A stretch of 64,000 bases of DNA from Acinetobacter lwoffii (GCF_024129735.1 NZ_JAMXXK010000008.1:1-64000), one strand, 5' to 3'. Positions 36,402-45,802 are shown, numbered from the stretch's first letter. Translations and numbers: made by a program. The notes: generated from the sequence alone by a model not told the origin.

Positions 36402-37646
36402 ATGTTCAATCAAACACTGCTTTCTCGAATTCAGTCTCCATCACCATATCTATGGCAGAAAATAGCGACTGCGTTATGCTTCTTTAGCTTGGGCTTTAGT
36501 ACTGCGGCTTGGGCACCCTTAATTCCATATGCACAGCAGCGCCTGTTATTAAATCATGCTGATTTTGGCCTGTTATTGCTGTGTGCCGGAATCGGTTCAA
36601 TGCTGGCGATGCCGCTGGCCGGTCGACTGGCCAATGCCTTGGGTTGCCGTGCTGTTTTGGCCGTAATTCTCAGTGCATTTTTATTTATTTTGCCTGCTCT
36701 GGCTTATAGTCCGAATCATTTAATGATGGCAATCAGCCTGTTTTTCTTTGGTGCCAGTGCCGGTGCTTTGGGCGTGACTGTCAATATTCAGGCTGCACAG
36801 ATTGAGAAAAAACTCGGTAAAAGTTTAATGTCGGGTTTTCATGGGGTGTGTAGTTTAGGTGGTCTGGCAGGCGTACTGGGCATGACCATGTTAATGGGTT
36901 TTGGCTTGGCGCCTTTAACTGGTGCGGTGATTGTCAGTGTGATTTTGCTGCTTATTGCCTTATTTGCTGTTCCTTTAAGTTTGGGTGCTGAGCCAAAAAC
37001 AGCGGTAGAAGACACATCATCAGAACAGCCAGTGAAAAAAGCAGCACCGACCTGGGCGATTTTAGGCATTGGTCTGATCTGTTTTGTGGCTTTTCTGTCA
37101 GAAGGTGCAGCTATGGACTGGAGTGGTATTTATCTTGCTACTGAGTTCAGCCTGCCTGCGGCGCAAACCGGTTTGGCTTATAGTTTCTTTGCTGGTTTGA
37201 TGGTATTGGGACGTTTTAGCGGTCACTTGATTATTCAGCAGTTTGGTGAAAAAAATACGATTCTGTTAAGCGCACTCTTGGCTGCAACCGGTTTATTAAC
37301 CGTAGTATTTGCCCCAGTCTGGCAAGTGGTGTTGGTCGGCTATGCGATTTTAGGTTTAGGTAGCGCCAATATTGTACCGTTAATGTTTTCCCGTGCAGGA
37401 CGCCAAAAAACTTTGGCTTCACATGTGGCATTGTCTTATGTATCGGTATTTGCTTATACAGGTTCGTTGATTGGGCCAGCATTGGTCGGCTTCGGCAGTG
37501 AAATCATCGGATTGAGTCTAGTATTTAGCGTCATTGCGATTGGTCTATTGAGTATTGTGATTTTAAATCATCTCACTGCAGACCCAAGCGAAGTACAACA
37601 AAGCGAAGAGATTGTGGCTCCTCTTCAAAACGAAACACCAGCTTAA
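36402..37646 (+). CDS. MFS transporter, YbjJ-like
   Basis: A 414-aa transporter with 12 predicted helices. The first pair (ATALCFFSLGFSTAAWAPLIPYAQ) and the long central loop (EPKTAVEDTSSEQPVKK) are as in the YbjJ group of the major facilitator superfamily, which has no settled substrate. A strong terminator separates it from the cluster upstream and another overlaps its stop codon, so it is a single-gene transcript. It could export a product of the neighbouring cluster, but this is only an inference from position. Confidence 0.85.
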   Translation: MFNQTLLSRIQSPSPYLWQKIATALCFFSLGFSTAAWAPLIPYAQQRLLLNHADFGLLLLCAGIGSMLAMPLAGRLANALGCRAVLAVILSAFLFILPALAYSPNHLMMAISLFFFGASAGALGVTVNIQAAQIEKKLGKSLMSGFHGVCSLGGLAGVLGMTMLMGFGLAPLTGAVIVSVILLLIALFAVPLSLGAEPKTAVEDTSSEQPVKKAAPTWAILGIGLICFVAFLSEGAAMDWSGIYLATEFSLPAAQTGLAYSFFAGLMVLGRFSGHLIIQQFGEKNTILLSALLAATGLLTVVFAPVWQVVLVGYAILGLGSANIVPLMFSRAGRQKTLASHVALSYVSVFAYTGSLIGPALVGFGSEIIGLSLVFSVIAIGLLSIVILNHLTADPSEVQQSEEIVAPLQNETPA

Positions 37647-37662
37647 TGCTGGTGTTTTTTTT
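37635..37662 (+). terminator. Terminator overlapping the MFS stop codon
   Basis: Arms ACACCAGC and GCTGGTGT around TTAAT are followed by a run of Ts. The stop codon of the MFS gene is inside the loop and stem. otsA converges from the right about ten bases beyond. Confidence 0.8.
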
Positions 37663-37672
37663 ACTTAAAAAG

Positions 37673-39106
37673 TTAGGCATGCACACTGAACTGGTTTGGA
37701 GCTCCTGCAGCCACCGGACGATAGATCCGCAGGCTTTGTGAGTTTTTCAGGTCAGTGATAAACTGATCACGCCAGCGAATAATATCGAAATTTTTCAAGC
37801 CTTGGCTTAAATAACGATAGCGCTCTAAACGTTCTGATTTAGACATGCGTAGCGCTTTCTTCAAGGCTTTGGCCATACTGTCATGTTCATAAGGATCGAC
37901 CAGTAAGGCTTCTTTCATTTGTTCAGCAGCACCGGCATATTTAGATAGAATTAAGACACCCGGATCTAAAGGGTCTTGTGCTGCAATATATTCCTTGGCG
38001 ACCAGATTCATACCATCCCGGATCGAATTTACCCAGCAAATATCTGCCTTCCGATACAGTTGCATCAAGGCCTCATGACCTAAGGTGTCATAGCTACAAT
38101 CGAAAGGTAACCAGTCCGCTGTGCCATGCTGGCTATTAAGTTCATGCACGGCAGATTTAAATTGCGTATACAGGTTCTTATAGGTCTTTACATCCAGCCG
38201 GCATGGGCAGGCAATTTGTAATTGCTGGAATTGATTTTTAAACTCCGGCTGATCTTCCAGCAAGCTCTGTAAAGATCCGATTTTCTCCAATAAACCTTTA
38301 CTATAATCAATCCGGTCAACTGAAATGATGGTTTTATAAGGCTGCACGGTCTCCAGGTCAAAGGGAAGCTTTTCCAGATGAGTATCTGAGGCCTGATTCT
38401 GTAGTTGCACGGGATGCACACCAATCGGATAGCATTTCACATGAATCTTTCGAGATTGATAATTCAGGATTTCATTGTGACGATGCTGCACTTTTAAGGT
38501 CTGTTCAAGGAAATTTAAACAGTTTTCCTGATCGCGAGAGGTCTGTAAACCCAGTACATCGTAGTTGGCCAAATGATGTGCCAGATCACGATGGGCGGGT
38601 AAAGTCTGCCAGAGCCTGAGTTCAGGAAAGGGAATATGCAGGAAAAATCCAATACGGTTACGCATGCCCAGTTTACGGCAATAATGCGCCACGCTTAAAA
38701 AATGATAATCATGGATCCAGATAATGTCATGTGGAGATGCCACTTGTTTCAGGTGCTTGGCAAAACGCAAATTGACATCCTGATAGATTTTGAAATCCTG
38801 CGGCTGATAGTCTACAAGCTGATGCTGGTCGTGCATCAGCGGCCATAATGCATTGTTGGCAAAACCACAATAGAAACCTTGATATTGGGATTCAGTCAAT
38901 GGACTCGTGTGATATTCAACATTTTGATGCTTCAGGATTTGAAACTTCTGCTCTTTCGTCTGTTCAACTCGGGATCCATTCCAGCCAACCCAGATACCGC
39001 CTATATCCTGCAAAGCATCCTGCAATGCCACCGCTAATCCACCTGCCTGGGTATTGTCTGACTTAGGTAGATTTACACGATTTGATAACACTATGAGTTT
39101 TGACAT
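37673..39106 (-). CDS. otsA: Trehalose-6-phosphate synthase
   Basis: A 477-aa GT20 enzyme that joins UDP-glucose and glucose-6-phosphate to trehalose-6-phosphate. It starts MSKLIVLSNRVNLP, includes IWIHDYHFLSVAHYCRKLG and the acceptor region IGFFLHIPFPE, then ISVDRIDYSKGLLEK and DGMNLVAKEYIAAQ, all hallmark segments. Length is normal. GGAG stands seven bases before the ATG, which lies 44 bases inside the end of otsB, so the two are coupled and otsB comes first. The pathway makes trehalose as an osmotic and desiccation protectant. Confidence 0.96.
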   Translation of the reverse strand: MSKLIVLSNRVNLPKSDNTQAGGLAVALQDALQDIGGIWVGWNGSRVEQTKEQKFQILKHQNVEYHTSPLTESQYQGFYCGFANNALWPLMHDQHQLVDYQPQDFKIYQDVNLRFAKHLKQVASPHDIIWIHDYHFLSVAHYCRKLGMRNRIGFFLHIPFPELRLWQTLPAHRDLAHHLANYDVLGLQTSRDQENCLNFLEQTLKVQHRHNEILNYQSRKIHVKCYPIGVHPVQLQNQASDTHLEKLPFDLETVQPYKTIISVDRIDYSKGLLEKIGSLQSLLEDQPEFKNQFQQLQIACPCRLDVKTYKNLYTQFKSAVHELNSQHGTADWLPFDCSYDTLGHEALMQLYRKADICWVNSIRDGMNLVAKEYIAAQDPLDPGVLILSKYAGAAEQMKEALLVDPYEHDSMAKALKKALRMSKSERLERYRYLSQGLKNFDIIRWRDQFITDLKNSQSLRIYRPVAAGAPNQFSVHA

Positions 39107-39944
39107 GTAATTTCTCCAATAATAATTGTTGTTGTGCTTTCAGTATTTCTAAAAATTCCGCTAGAAAAGCCTGTACTTGAGTCACGTTTTCGAGGCGATG
39201 TTGTGCCACGGTATTGCCTGTACCGACTTTGATAGAGCAGCCTTTGAATGTGTTGATGACTTGAAAACCGGCTTCGTCGGTCAGGTCATCTCCGATAAAA
39301 ATGGGATAATGATCACTTAAGTGATATTGCTGAATGATTTGTTGGATGGCTGAACCTTTATTTGCACCTTTGGGCACCAGTTCAAATACAAACTTTCCAG
39401 CCTTAAGTTCAAAATCCTGAAAATGAGCGAGACAATCTAAGGCAAATGCATGCACTTGATGCTCTAAATGGGGATATTCGCGAAAATGCAGGGCGACTGA
39501 ATAGTCTTTAATTTCTATTCGAGTCTGAGGAATATTATTACTATGATCTGTAATATAATTTTTTAATAATTCAAACGGTTCAGGATTTAACTCAATTAAC
39601 TTGCTTAAACGCGATTGATAGCTTAATTCCAGACCGTGAGAACCGGCAATATTCCATTCAAATGGATAAATAAGATTTTTGGCTTGTGCAATTGAGCGGC
39701 CGGTCACTAATACTAGCTGAATATATTGTTGTAACTCTTTTAAGGTATTTAAGGTTTCGCTCTTAATTATACTTTTTGCTGGATCTGGGTGGAATTCAGA
39801 AATGGTTCCATCAATATCAAGAAATAAAACAATTTTGTGAGAATAAATAATAGGTTTGAGCTGATTTAAAATCACTTGAGGTAATATATAAGAAGATGTA
39901 GCAAGTGAATCTTCTAGGTCTTGATCTTCTTTGAGAGTCGACAT
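39063..39944 (-). CDS. otsB: Trehalose-6-phosphate phosphatase
   Basis: A 293-aa HAD phosphatase that removes phosphate from trehalose-6-phosphate. The four HAD motifs are visible: LFLDIDGTISEF with the nucleophile aspartate, LVTGRS, the lysine in PKGANKGSAI and FIGDDLTDEAGF. An extra 35-residue head precedes the first motif. No clear Shine-Dalgarno precedes the ATG. It is the first gene of the otsB-otsA unit, reading away from a 1-kb gene-free stretch. Confidence 0.94.
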   Translation of the reverse strand: MSTLKEDQDLEDSLATSSYILPQVILNQLKPIIYSHKIVLFLDIDGTISEFHPDPAKSIIKSETLNTLKELQQYIQLVLVTGRSIAQAKNLIYPFEWNIAGSHGLELSYQSRLSKLIELNPEPFELLKNYITDHSNNIPQTRIEIKDYSVALHFREYPHLEHQVHAFALDCLAHFQDFELKAGKFVFELVPKGANKGSAIQQIIQQYHLSDHYPIFIGDDLTDEAGFQVINTFKGCSIKVGTGNTVAQHRLENVTQVQAFLAEFLEILKAQQQLLLEKLHVKTHSVIKSCKST

Positions 39945-41008
39945 AAATACTACCTAAGCCTCTGAAATTAAATTGATTTAAAAGTTAAAACTACCTGAAT
40001 GGTCATTGATCTGATTAAATTTATAACATATTTCATTTAACAGACTGGCTTTAAGTGCAGAAACGAAACACTTTTAACAAGTACAGTTACTTTGTAAAAT
40101 TTAGAAATATTTTGGTAGAAATCCAGTATTGTTAATAAATTTTAAAATAAATTATGAGGATTTTATATTTTAAGGTTTTCTTGGATTGATTGTTTTTCAG
40201 GATTTTAGATAATAAGATTTATTATTTAATCGTTATTTTTGAATATGTATTTTGTAATTAATTTTTCAGAATATAGTATTTATTATTAATTTATATTTTA
40301 TTTTTTAAATATATAGGGAGATTTAATTTTGAGATCCTTTTAAATATAAAAATCTAAAAAAAATTATAAATTAGGCATATGTAATTAAAATATTTAGCTT
40401 AAGTTTATGAAAATTAATAATTTTTATAATCGGCTAAGCTGGCTTAAAAGGAAAAGTACTAAAATTGTCTAGAGGGAAATTTCGTATCATCAAATTTTCT
40501 TGGGACCAATTGGAGAGCTATACAATTTAAACAGCCTCTTAATTTAGTATCTCAGATTAATTTTTTAATTCTTATTGGCAAATTTTATCGGAGGATAAAA
40601 AATCGAAGAAAGACGAACGCCAGTTCTATTACTAAACTCTGAGAATAACTTGAATATTCTTTTTTTGAATCGAAAGGTAGGTGTTAGATGAAGTTGAGCT
40701 AAACAGAGAGAAGATATGTAAAGCTATGGTTGTAATGAAAGAGCAGATACAAAACACGAAAAAACAGATCATCAGTGATCTCATATAGATCAAAAAACTA
40801 AGTGATGTTTCAATTAAAAGAAATTTTTTTACTCAAATGGATGAATCAATTTAGAAGCAGTAAATGATGAGAGAAGAGGAAAGAAATAATTTTTTGAAAA
40901 ATAATAAAAGAACAATTAAAGTAAAGAGAAGCTAAGGGCCGTATCATATAAGTAAGTTAAAAAACCAAACTCAGATACAACCCGTCTATTTGCATGAGAG
41001 AAAAATAC
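39945..41008. other. 1-kb A+T-rich gene-free region
   Basis: More than 1000 bases without an open frame that has a proper start and ribosome-binding site. The sequence is very A+T-rich with many stops in all frames. Close to otsB it should hold the otsBA promoter. A short palindrome GATCATCAGTGATC lies near 40769-40782. I see no recognisable RNA gene, repeat array or transposon end. Confidence 0.6.
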
Positions 41009-41203
41009 TCAGATTTCTCGCCACACTTCATTTTCGTCTTTTAAAGGAATGGTAAAGTTAAAGTCATCATCATTACTGACCAGAAGACTGGTTGGAGTCT
41101 GCATGACCACTTTCAAAACAGTACCGGCTTCAAAAATAATAGGGTCGCAGTTTTCTTTTTGTAGAGTCACCGGTTTAAGTAATTCAATTACTGAACTTTC
41201 CAT
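41009..41203 (-). CDS. Small hypothetical protein
   Basis: I choose ATG 41203 (64 aa) because GGA lies about seven bases before it; a TTG at 41215 would add four residues. The protein is soluble and acidic, built of predicted beta-strands (VTLQKENCDPIIFEAGTVLK and SLLVSNDDDFNFTIPL), with no signal peptide. I do not recognise the family. It stands alone between the long A+T-rich region and the SbmA-like gene, and could be a small SH3-like or beta-barrel protein. The 500-base spacer beyond it to 41706 holds nothing else that I can name. Confidence 0.6.
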   Translation of the reverse strand: MESSVIELLKPVTLQKENCDPIIFEAGTVLKVVMQTPTSLLVSNDDDFNFTIPLKDENEVWREI

Positions 41204-41706
41204 AGTTTTTTCCAAAATAAGATTACTTTTCGATAATTAAATCATAGCATGATTTTTGAAAATTTAACTGTTTCTTCAAAAACTGAGAACTTGATCAATG
41301 ACTTATTCAAATAGGGAGTAGTGCTCTATTTAGATTAAAGATACCTAGAAGACATGCAGTATGTCTGATTTTCATCCTATTCTCGCAGTGCTCAGAAGCA
41401 TGAAGTTCTTTTACATAAACCCGACAGATAACAGGCATAAAAAAGTCTATCAAAATAACGAAAGGTCAAAAATATTATGATTTTTCTGTTTTTTGATATC
41501 GCTCGGCTAAATGATAAAAATCGAGAATATAAGGAAAATCATAACGCAGAGCTGAATGATAAAAATAATTTTCTAGAGACTCGATATCTTTCTATCCTTT
41601 TTTACACTAAATTGAAAATTAATGCTTTATAACAGTAAAAATCTAAAATAAGAATAAACTATGCGTCATTTGGATGACCAAGAGACATAAGGAGAACTGG
41701 GTCGGC

Positions 41707-42900
41707 ATGTTTAAGTCATTTTTCCCGCAACCCGTCTGGTTTTTTAGCAGCCTGATTTTGTGGTTTATCATTAATCTTGTACTTTGGCATAGTGGTGGAT
41801 CAGGATGGGGAACCTATCTGGGTTTTCCTGAAGGTTATTTTGATGAAAAGCTTACAATCGGTATCGGGCGTTTCTGGTCAGCTCAATTCATCTGGTTCTA
41901 TCTCTGGTATTTCATTGCAACTACGATATTTGCGCTGTTCTGGCAATGGAAAGCCGGACACCGATGGCAGCGCTGGTCGGTCTGGGGCTCGGCATTTATT
42001 CTGTTTAATATCTGGTTCGGGGTACAGGTCAATGTCGTATTAAATGAATGGTATAGCCCGTTTTATGATCAGATTCAACAAATGCTCACTAAGGGTGGTG
42101 GGGATGTTTCATTGCTGTATCAAGGCGCATTAACCTTTATTTATATTGCGATGGTTTATGTCACTTTAGCGGTATTTAACCTGTTTTTTGTCAGTCATTA
42201 TGTCTTCCGCTGGCGTACCGCGATGAATGATTATTACACCGCACATTGGGAGCAGTTACGTCATATTGAAGGTGCATCACAACGTATCCAGGAAGATACC
42301 ATGCGCTTTGCCAAAACCACGGAGCAGTTAAGTGTTTCCTTGATTGAAGCGCTGATGTTGCTGATGGCATTCCTGCCGATCTTATATCAGCTCTCTAGTC
42401 ATGTGAAAGTTTTACCAATTGTAGGGGAAATACCGCATGCTTTAATGTGGGCCTCGATTGGTTGGGCGGTATTGGGTACGGTCATTTTGATGGTCGTGGG
42501 AATGAAGCTGCCCGGACTGGAGTTTAATAACCAGAAAGTTGAGGCAGCCTATCGTAAAGAGCTGGTCTATGGCGAAGACTATGCTGATCGCGCACATCCG
42601 CTGACATTACAAGAACTGTTTAGCCGAGTACGCTGGAATTATTTCCGGTTGTATTTTCACTATGCTTATTTCAACATGGTTCGGATCTGGTACTTGCAGT
42701 TGGACAATATTTACGGATTATTTATTCTGTTTCCAAGTATTGCAGCAGGGGCAATTACCCTCGGTTTAATGATGCAAATCCTAAATGTGTTTGGCAAAGT
42801 GCGAGAATCTTTCCAGTACCTGATTTTGTCTTGGCCGACGATTATTGAACTGATGTCGATCTATAAACGGTTGAAAGCATTTGAATCACATATTGATTAA
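41707..42900 (+). CDS. sbmA: SbmA/BacA-like peptide antibiotic transporter
   Basis: A 397-aa inner-membrane protein strongly like E. coli SbmA from memory: the start [13 protein letters not shown], the segment [55 protein letters not shown] and [11 protein letters not shown] are all family hallmarks. The ATG at 41707 is preferred to an upstream one at 41674 because the family begins at this residue. The family imports proline-rich peptides, microcins and bleomycin using the proton gradient, and is homologous to the membrane part of some ABC transporters but has no ATPase domain. It is a single-gene unit. Confidence 0.93.
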   Translation: MFKSFFPQPVWFFSSLILWFIINLVLWHSGGSGWGTYLGFPEGYFDEKLTIGIGRFWSAQFIWFYLWYFIATTIFALFWQWKAGHRWQRWSVWGSAFILFNIWFGVQVNVVLNEWYSPFYDQIQQMLTKGGGDVSLLYQGALTFIYIAMVYVTLAVFNLFFVSHYVFRWRTAMNDYYTAHWEQLRHIEGASQRIQEDTMRFAKTTEQLSVSLIEALMLLMAFLPILYQLSSHVKVLPIVGEIPHALMWASIGWAVLGTVILMVVGMKLPGLEFNNQKVEAAYRKELVYGEDYADRAHPLTLQELFSRVRWNYFRLYFHYAYFNMVRIWYLQLDNIYGLFILFPSIAAGAITLGLMMQILNVFGKVRESFQYLILSWPTIIELMSIYKRLKAFESHID

Positions 42901-42930
42901 TTTTTTCTCATATTATTATCCTGCTTTATT

Positions 42931-42960
42931 AGCCAAACAGTTTTAGGTTTGGCTTTTTTT
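42931..42960 (+). terminator. Terminator after sbmA
   Basis: Arms AGCCAAAC and GTTTGGCT flank a short loop and are followed by seven Ts, 30 bases after the sbmA stop. Confidence 0.85.
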
Positions 42961-43528
42961 ATGGCGAGTTAGTTTACAAAATCCAATGGAAAATATCGAT
43001 CTGACCGTTGGTCAGATGACTTGGGTAAATCGTGTCAGAACCTCCCAATATTGGGGTATTCAGATATTTTTTTCTTGTCTAGAATCCTAAGGGCCAGCCA
43101 AGATGGCGTTTAATTTCCGGTGGTTTGACGTATAAAAATAACAAGTGTACGTTGAGGAAATTATTCTTATGCTGATCTTGTTCAGGCAATGTTACAGCGG
43201 ATAAAAGGTAAATTTATTACCCATTATAATAAAGGCCTGTAGCGTTCCCTGAATAAGCCGCCGGAGAAGGACTCACCGCTTTCTTCGGTTTTTTATGTGT
43301 TTTTTCTATCTTTTTCTTGAGTCCTGAATGGAATTGTTTATTATTTGAACTGATTTAAAAATGATACTTGTGTCAATTTTTATCACATGAAGCTTGGCAT
43401 AATCAGCAAAGTTGAGGCTGATATGTGCCTTTTTACCATTTAAATATTATAGTTATCAATATCTTGTGTTTGTTGTTTTGTGCTATTTAAGCTATGTTAT
43501 ACGGGATTTTGGGGTTGAGATATTTGCT
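42961..43528. other. Spacer with a possible decayed gene and a second terminator
   Basis: About 570 bases without an intact gene. A plus-strand open piece, 43156-43242, contains YADLVQAMLQRIKGKFI, which recalls the C-terminal part of D12-class DNA adenine methylases. It is only 28 codons and lies between stops, so this is weak. At 43261-43294 a hairpin (CCGGAGAA / TTCTTCGG) followed by TTTTTT looks like a terminator, as if a gene once ended here. A small palindrome CCCAATATTGGG is near 43048. Confidence 0.4.
43261..43294 (+). terminator. Terminator-like hairpin without an upstream gene
   Basis: Eight-base arms CCGGAGAA and TTCTTCGG (one G-T pair) enclose 12 bases, and six Ts follow. No intact gene precedes it on this strand, so it may be a leftover from a lost gene or the end of an unseen small RNA. 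Confidence 0.5.
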
Positions 43529-44545
43529 GTGAAGCTAAAAGTAATAATTCTAATAATAGGGGCAGCAGCTTTAGCTGGATGTAATAGCGTGAACCGGTTG
43601 AAATCAGAGGTGTTACATCCTTTTGCCAGTCCGGAAGAACTAATTGCCAAACGGGCTTTGAATCAACGTGATGGTAGTGCAAAAGATTATATTTATCTTT
43701 GGGGACAAGCCCAGAAAAATAATACGACTCAGGCCATGTATCCGCGTTCGATACTAACGCAATATTGTCATGAACAAGGCGGTAAATTTTCCCTATTGTA
43801 TAGAAGTAATTTTAATGCCGTGGCAGATCTTGCCCAACGTAAACGCCTGAGTACAAACCGAGGTGTGATACAGGGCAGCGGCGCCTATCAGTGTCGTATG
43901 GATGGCCTGGCTGAAAGCTGGATCGTCTCGATCGAGCCGGTTTCTGAACGACAGGTCGATAAAACCAGCCAGAACCGTAGCGTTCGATTGCTGACCAAGT
44001 TGATGGGTGCGACTGAGGCAAGAAACTTTTACCTTGCTGCAAATAAGAACACTGTTGCTACCCAGAAAAAGACCGCTGCATCGATAAAAACGCCTGTAAC
44101 GAAGAGCACGAATGAACTTAAAGAATCAGCGCGTAAAGAGCAGGAAAGGAAAGAATTAGAGAGAAAGGAATTAGAAAGAAAAGAGCTAGATAAAAAACAG
44201 ATCGCGACGACGGTAGTCCCCGTGAGAGCTTCAGTGGTAGAAACACCCCAACAGCAGCAGATGAAGCTCTATGTGGCAGCACGCCGTGATATTAATAGTG
44301 GGAAAAACCTGAATAATGCCTGTAATAATGCCCAGCGCGCCTATAATTATGGCAAATTGCAGGGGACTGAGGGAACACGTGTTTATACTGAATCAGGGAT
44401 GCTGGTCGCGCGCTGTCTGAATAGTATTCCGGCCTATGCCAACCGTTTCCCGAATGCTAAAGCTCAGGCCAAGCGTGTGCTACAGAATCTGTCTAACAAC
44501 TATAATCATAGTGGTGCGAAGAATATGTTGAGACAGATCAAATAA
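43529..44545 (+). CDS. Lipoprotein with charged KE-rich repeat
   Basis: I place the start at GTG 43529 (338 aa), because it begins a standard lipoprotein signal (KLKVIILIIGAAALAGC); the longer frame from 43412 puts the signal in the middle. The lipobox is LAGC. The mature part has an N-terminal domain with two cysteines (about 60-160). It is followed by a low-complexity stretch with several copies of ERKEL (RKELERKELERKEL, about 205-225), then a C-terminal domain (about 235-338). I do not recognise the family. It is probably an outer-membrane anchored envelope protein, and the repeat may be length-variable. Confidence 0.75.
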   Translation: MKLKVIILIIGAAALAGCNSVNRLKSEVLHPFASPEELIAKRALNQRDGSAKDYIYLWGQAQKNNTTQAMYPRSILTQYCHEQGGKFSLLYRSNFNAVADLAQRKRLSTNRGVIQGSGAYQCRMDGLAESWIVSIEPVSERQVDKTSQNRSVRLLTKLMGATEARNFYLAANKNTVATQKKTAASIKTPVTKSTNELKESARKEQERKELERKELERKELDKKQIATTVVPVRASVVETPQQQQMKLYVAARRDINSGKNLNNACNNAQRAYNYGKLQGTEGTRVYTESGMLVARCLNSIPAYANRFPNAKAQAKRVLQNLSNNYNHSGAKNMLRQIK

Positions 44546-44593
44546 GCACTGCATTAAACGCATTTAATCCAGAATCCGTATGATGATTTTGAT

Positions 44594-44791
44594 TCACCAG
44601 AAGATGGGATAAAAAATCAGTTCAATCAGGTCGGATATAGAGGATGAGATCCGACTGCGTTTGCTGGGCAAGTCGCGCGATTCGAACATCCATCTTCGAA
44701 AAACAGGATGGATCAATAACAATACGGTCAAGCTAAAGAACACAACCAGTCTCCAAGGAAGGATGCTGTTGAAGGTGTTTGCAGTCATCAT
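44594..44791 (-). CDS. Possible small membrane protein
   Basis: A 65-aa frame with one strong hydrophobic helix (about residues 13-28, LPWRLVVFFSLTVLLLIHP), then a basic, serine-rich tail. It could be a real small inner-membrane protein. However, there is no convincing ribosome-binding site and no family I recognise, and it converges on the lipoprotein gene. The remaining spacer to 45008 is A+T-rich and otherwise empty. Confidence 0.35.
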   Translation of the reverse strand: MMTANTFNSILPWRLVVFFSLTVLLLIHPVFRRWMFESRDLPSKRSRISSSISDLIELIFYPIFW

Positions 44792-45008
44792 GATTATTTT
44801 TTTGTTTGAATTTGAATAATAACGCTAAGTTTACTCGATCAATATCACCATCTAATGAATAGCATGATGGGATGAAATTTTTCATCTGAATTAATTTTAA
44901 ATCCAGTTCATGTTTTACAGAGTTCTATCAGTATATTTCCTTTTTACATGATACAAAGAAGCTATTTTCAGCGCCAAAATGCTGATGTCATATTAAAAGG
45001 AAGTGGTG

Positions 45009-45497
45009 ATGGGTTTAAAAAGTTCTTCTCGTATTCGTTCATTTTTTCTAGGTGCAGCATTGTTGGGAGCAGCACAGGTTACGATGGCGGGCCCAACGGT
45101 CGATCAGCTGAGTGACTGTTTAATGAAATCGACGACAGCGACCGATAAAACCACAGTGTTGCAATGGACATTTGTGGCATTGGGCAATCATCCGGACTTA
45201 AAGGCTTTTAGCAATGTGACTGCGACTCAAAAGGAAGCATTAGACAAGAATCTGGCGACGGTGTTGCAGCGCATTTTAGTGGAGCAATGTTCAGCACAGA
45301 CCAAGGCGGTGATTCAAGCTGAAGGTTTACAGGCTGTGGGCGATAGTTTTCAGGCTTTGGGTAAAACCACAGGCGAGGAAATTTTAAAGAATCCTGAAAT
45401 CAATAATCAGCTCAAAGGTGTGTTGCGTTATATTGATCTAAATCGGTTGGTCACAACATTTTTAACGCCAGATTTGATGAATAAGTTGGGATTGTGA
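45009..45497 (+). CDS. Exported hypothetical protein
   Basis: ATG 45009 is chosen because AGGAAG lies about six bases upstream; two in-frame GTGs precede it. The 162-aa protein has a signal peptide ending near VTMAGP (about residue 28) and a mature helical part with two cysteines (DCLMKST and EQCSAQT) that probably form a disulphide in the periplasm. I recall similar small exported proteins as common in Acinetobacter, without assigned function, but cannot name a family. It is a single-gene unit followed by palindromic repeats. Confidence 0.75.
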   Translation: MGLKSSSRIRSFFLGAALLGAAQVTMAGPTVDQLSDCLMKSTTATDKTTVLQWTFVALGNHPDLKAFSNVTATQKEALDKNLATVLQRILVEQCSAQTKAVIQAEGLQAVGDSFQALGKTTGEEILKNPEINNQLKGVLRYIDLNRLVTTFLTPDLMNKLGL

Positions 45498-45511
45498 ACT
45501 GGTTTTTTTAA

Positions 45512-45547
45512 TCACCTCTCCCTAGCCCTCTCCTTTCAGGAGAGGGA
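45512..45547 (+). repeat. Palindromic intergenic repeat, copy 1
   Basis: The unit carries CTCTCCCTAGCCCTCTCC followed by an internal short hairpin (CTCTCCT-TTCA-GGAGAG). Together with the copy at 45592-45629, in opposite orientation, it forms a long imperfect inverted repeat of the REP/BIME kind. The function of such units is usually in transcript ends or as targets of REP-associated transposases. Confidence 0.7.
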
Positions 45548-45591
45548 ATTTCCAATATTAAATTGTTGCTGTTATATGATCAGTAATGATT

Positions 45592-45629
45592 GCTCCTTCT
45601 CCCTATGGGAGAGGGCTGGGGGGAGGGCA
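45592..45629 (-). repeat. Palindromic intergenic repeat, copy 2 (inverted)
   Basis: Reverse-complement partner of the unit at 45512: TCTCCCTATGGGAGAGGGCTGGGGGGAGGG on the plus strand matches CCCTCCCCCCAGCCCTCTCC on the minus strand. About 45 bases of A+T-rich sequence separate the copies, so the pair could fold into a cruciform or a long RNA stem. Confidence 0.7.
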
Positions 45630-45631
45630 AA

Positions 45632-45802
45632 CTACAACAAAGCAGGATAAAACTTCTCAAACTCTTCATTCACCGCTTCATCTCGCAGTAAATAGCCTTT
45701 CGGTTGTATATAACTATAAATTTCCCGTGCAGGCTGTTCATGCCAACCAATGTTAAATGCACAGAGTTTTGAGAAAAACTGTAAATGGCTGTGGTTTAGG
45801 TT
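45632..45802 (-). pseudogene. 3' fragment of an unidentified gene
   Basis: Reading the minus strand, a 56-codon open piece with a stop at 45632-45634 gives a protein-like sequence (FNIGWHEQPAREIYSYIQPK, then GYLLRDEAVNEEFEKF). Stops block the frame upstream of about 45802 and no start is present. It appears to be the tail of a gene whose main part was lost when the A+T-rich segment to the right arrived. I do not recognise the family. Confidence 0.5.

Noticed and set aside
43412..43528. Upstream extension of the lipoprotein gene to ATG 43412
   Set aside because: It would bury the lipoprotein signal in the middle of the protein; the GTG at 43529 gives a normal signal and lipobox.
45512..45629. 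CRISPR-like repeats
   Set aside because: Only two units in opposite orientation, no regular spacers and no cas genes; they are palindromic intergenic repeats.
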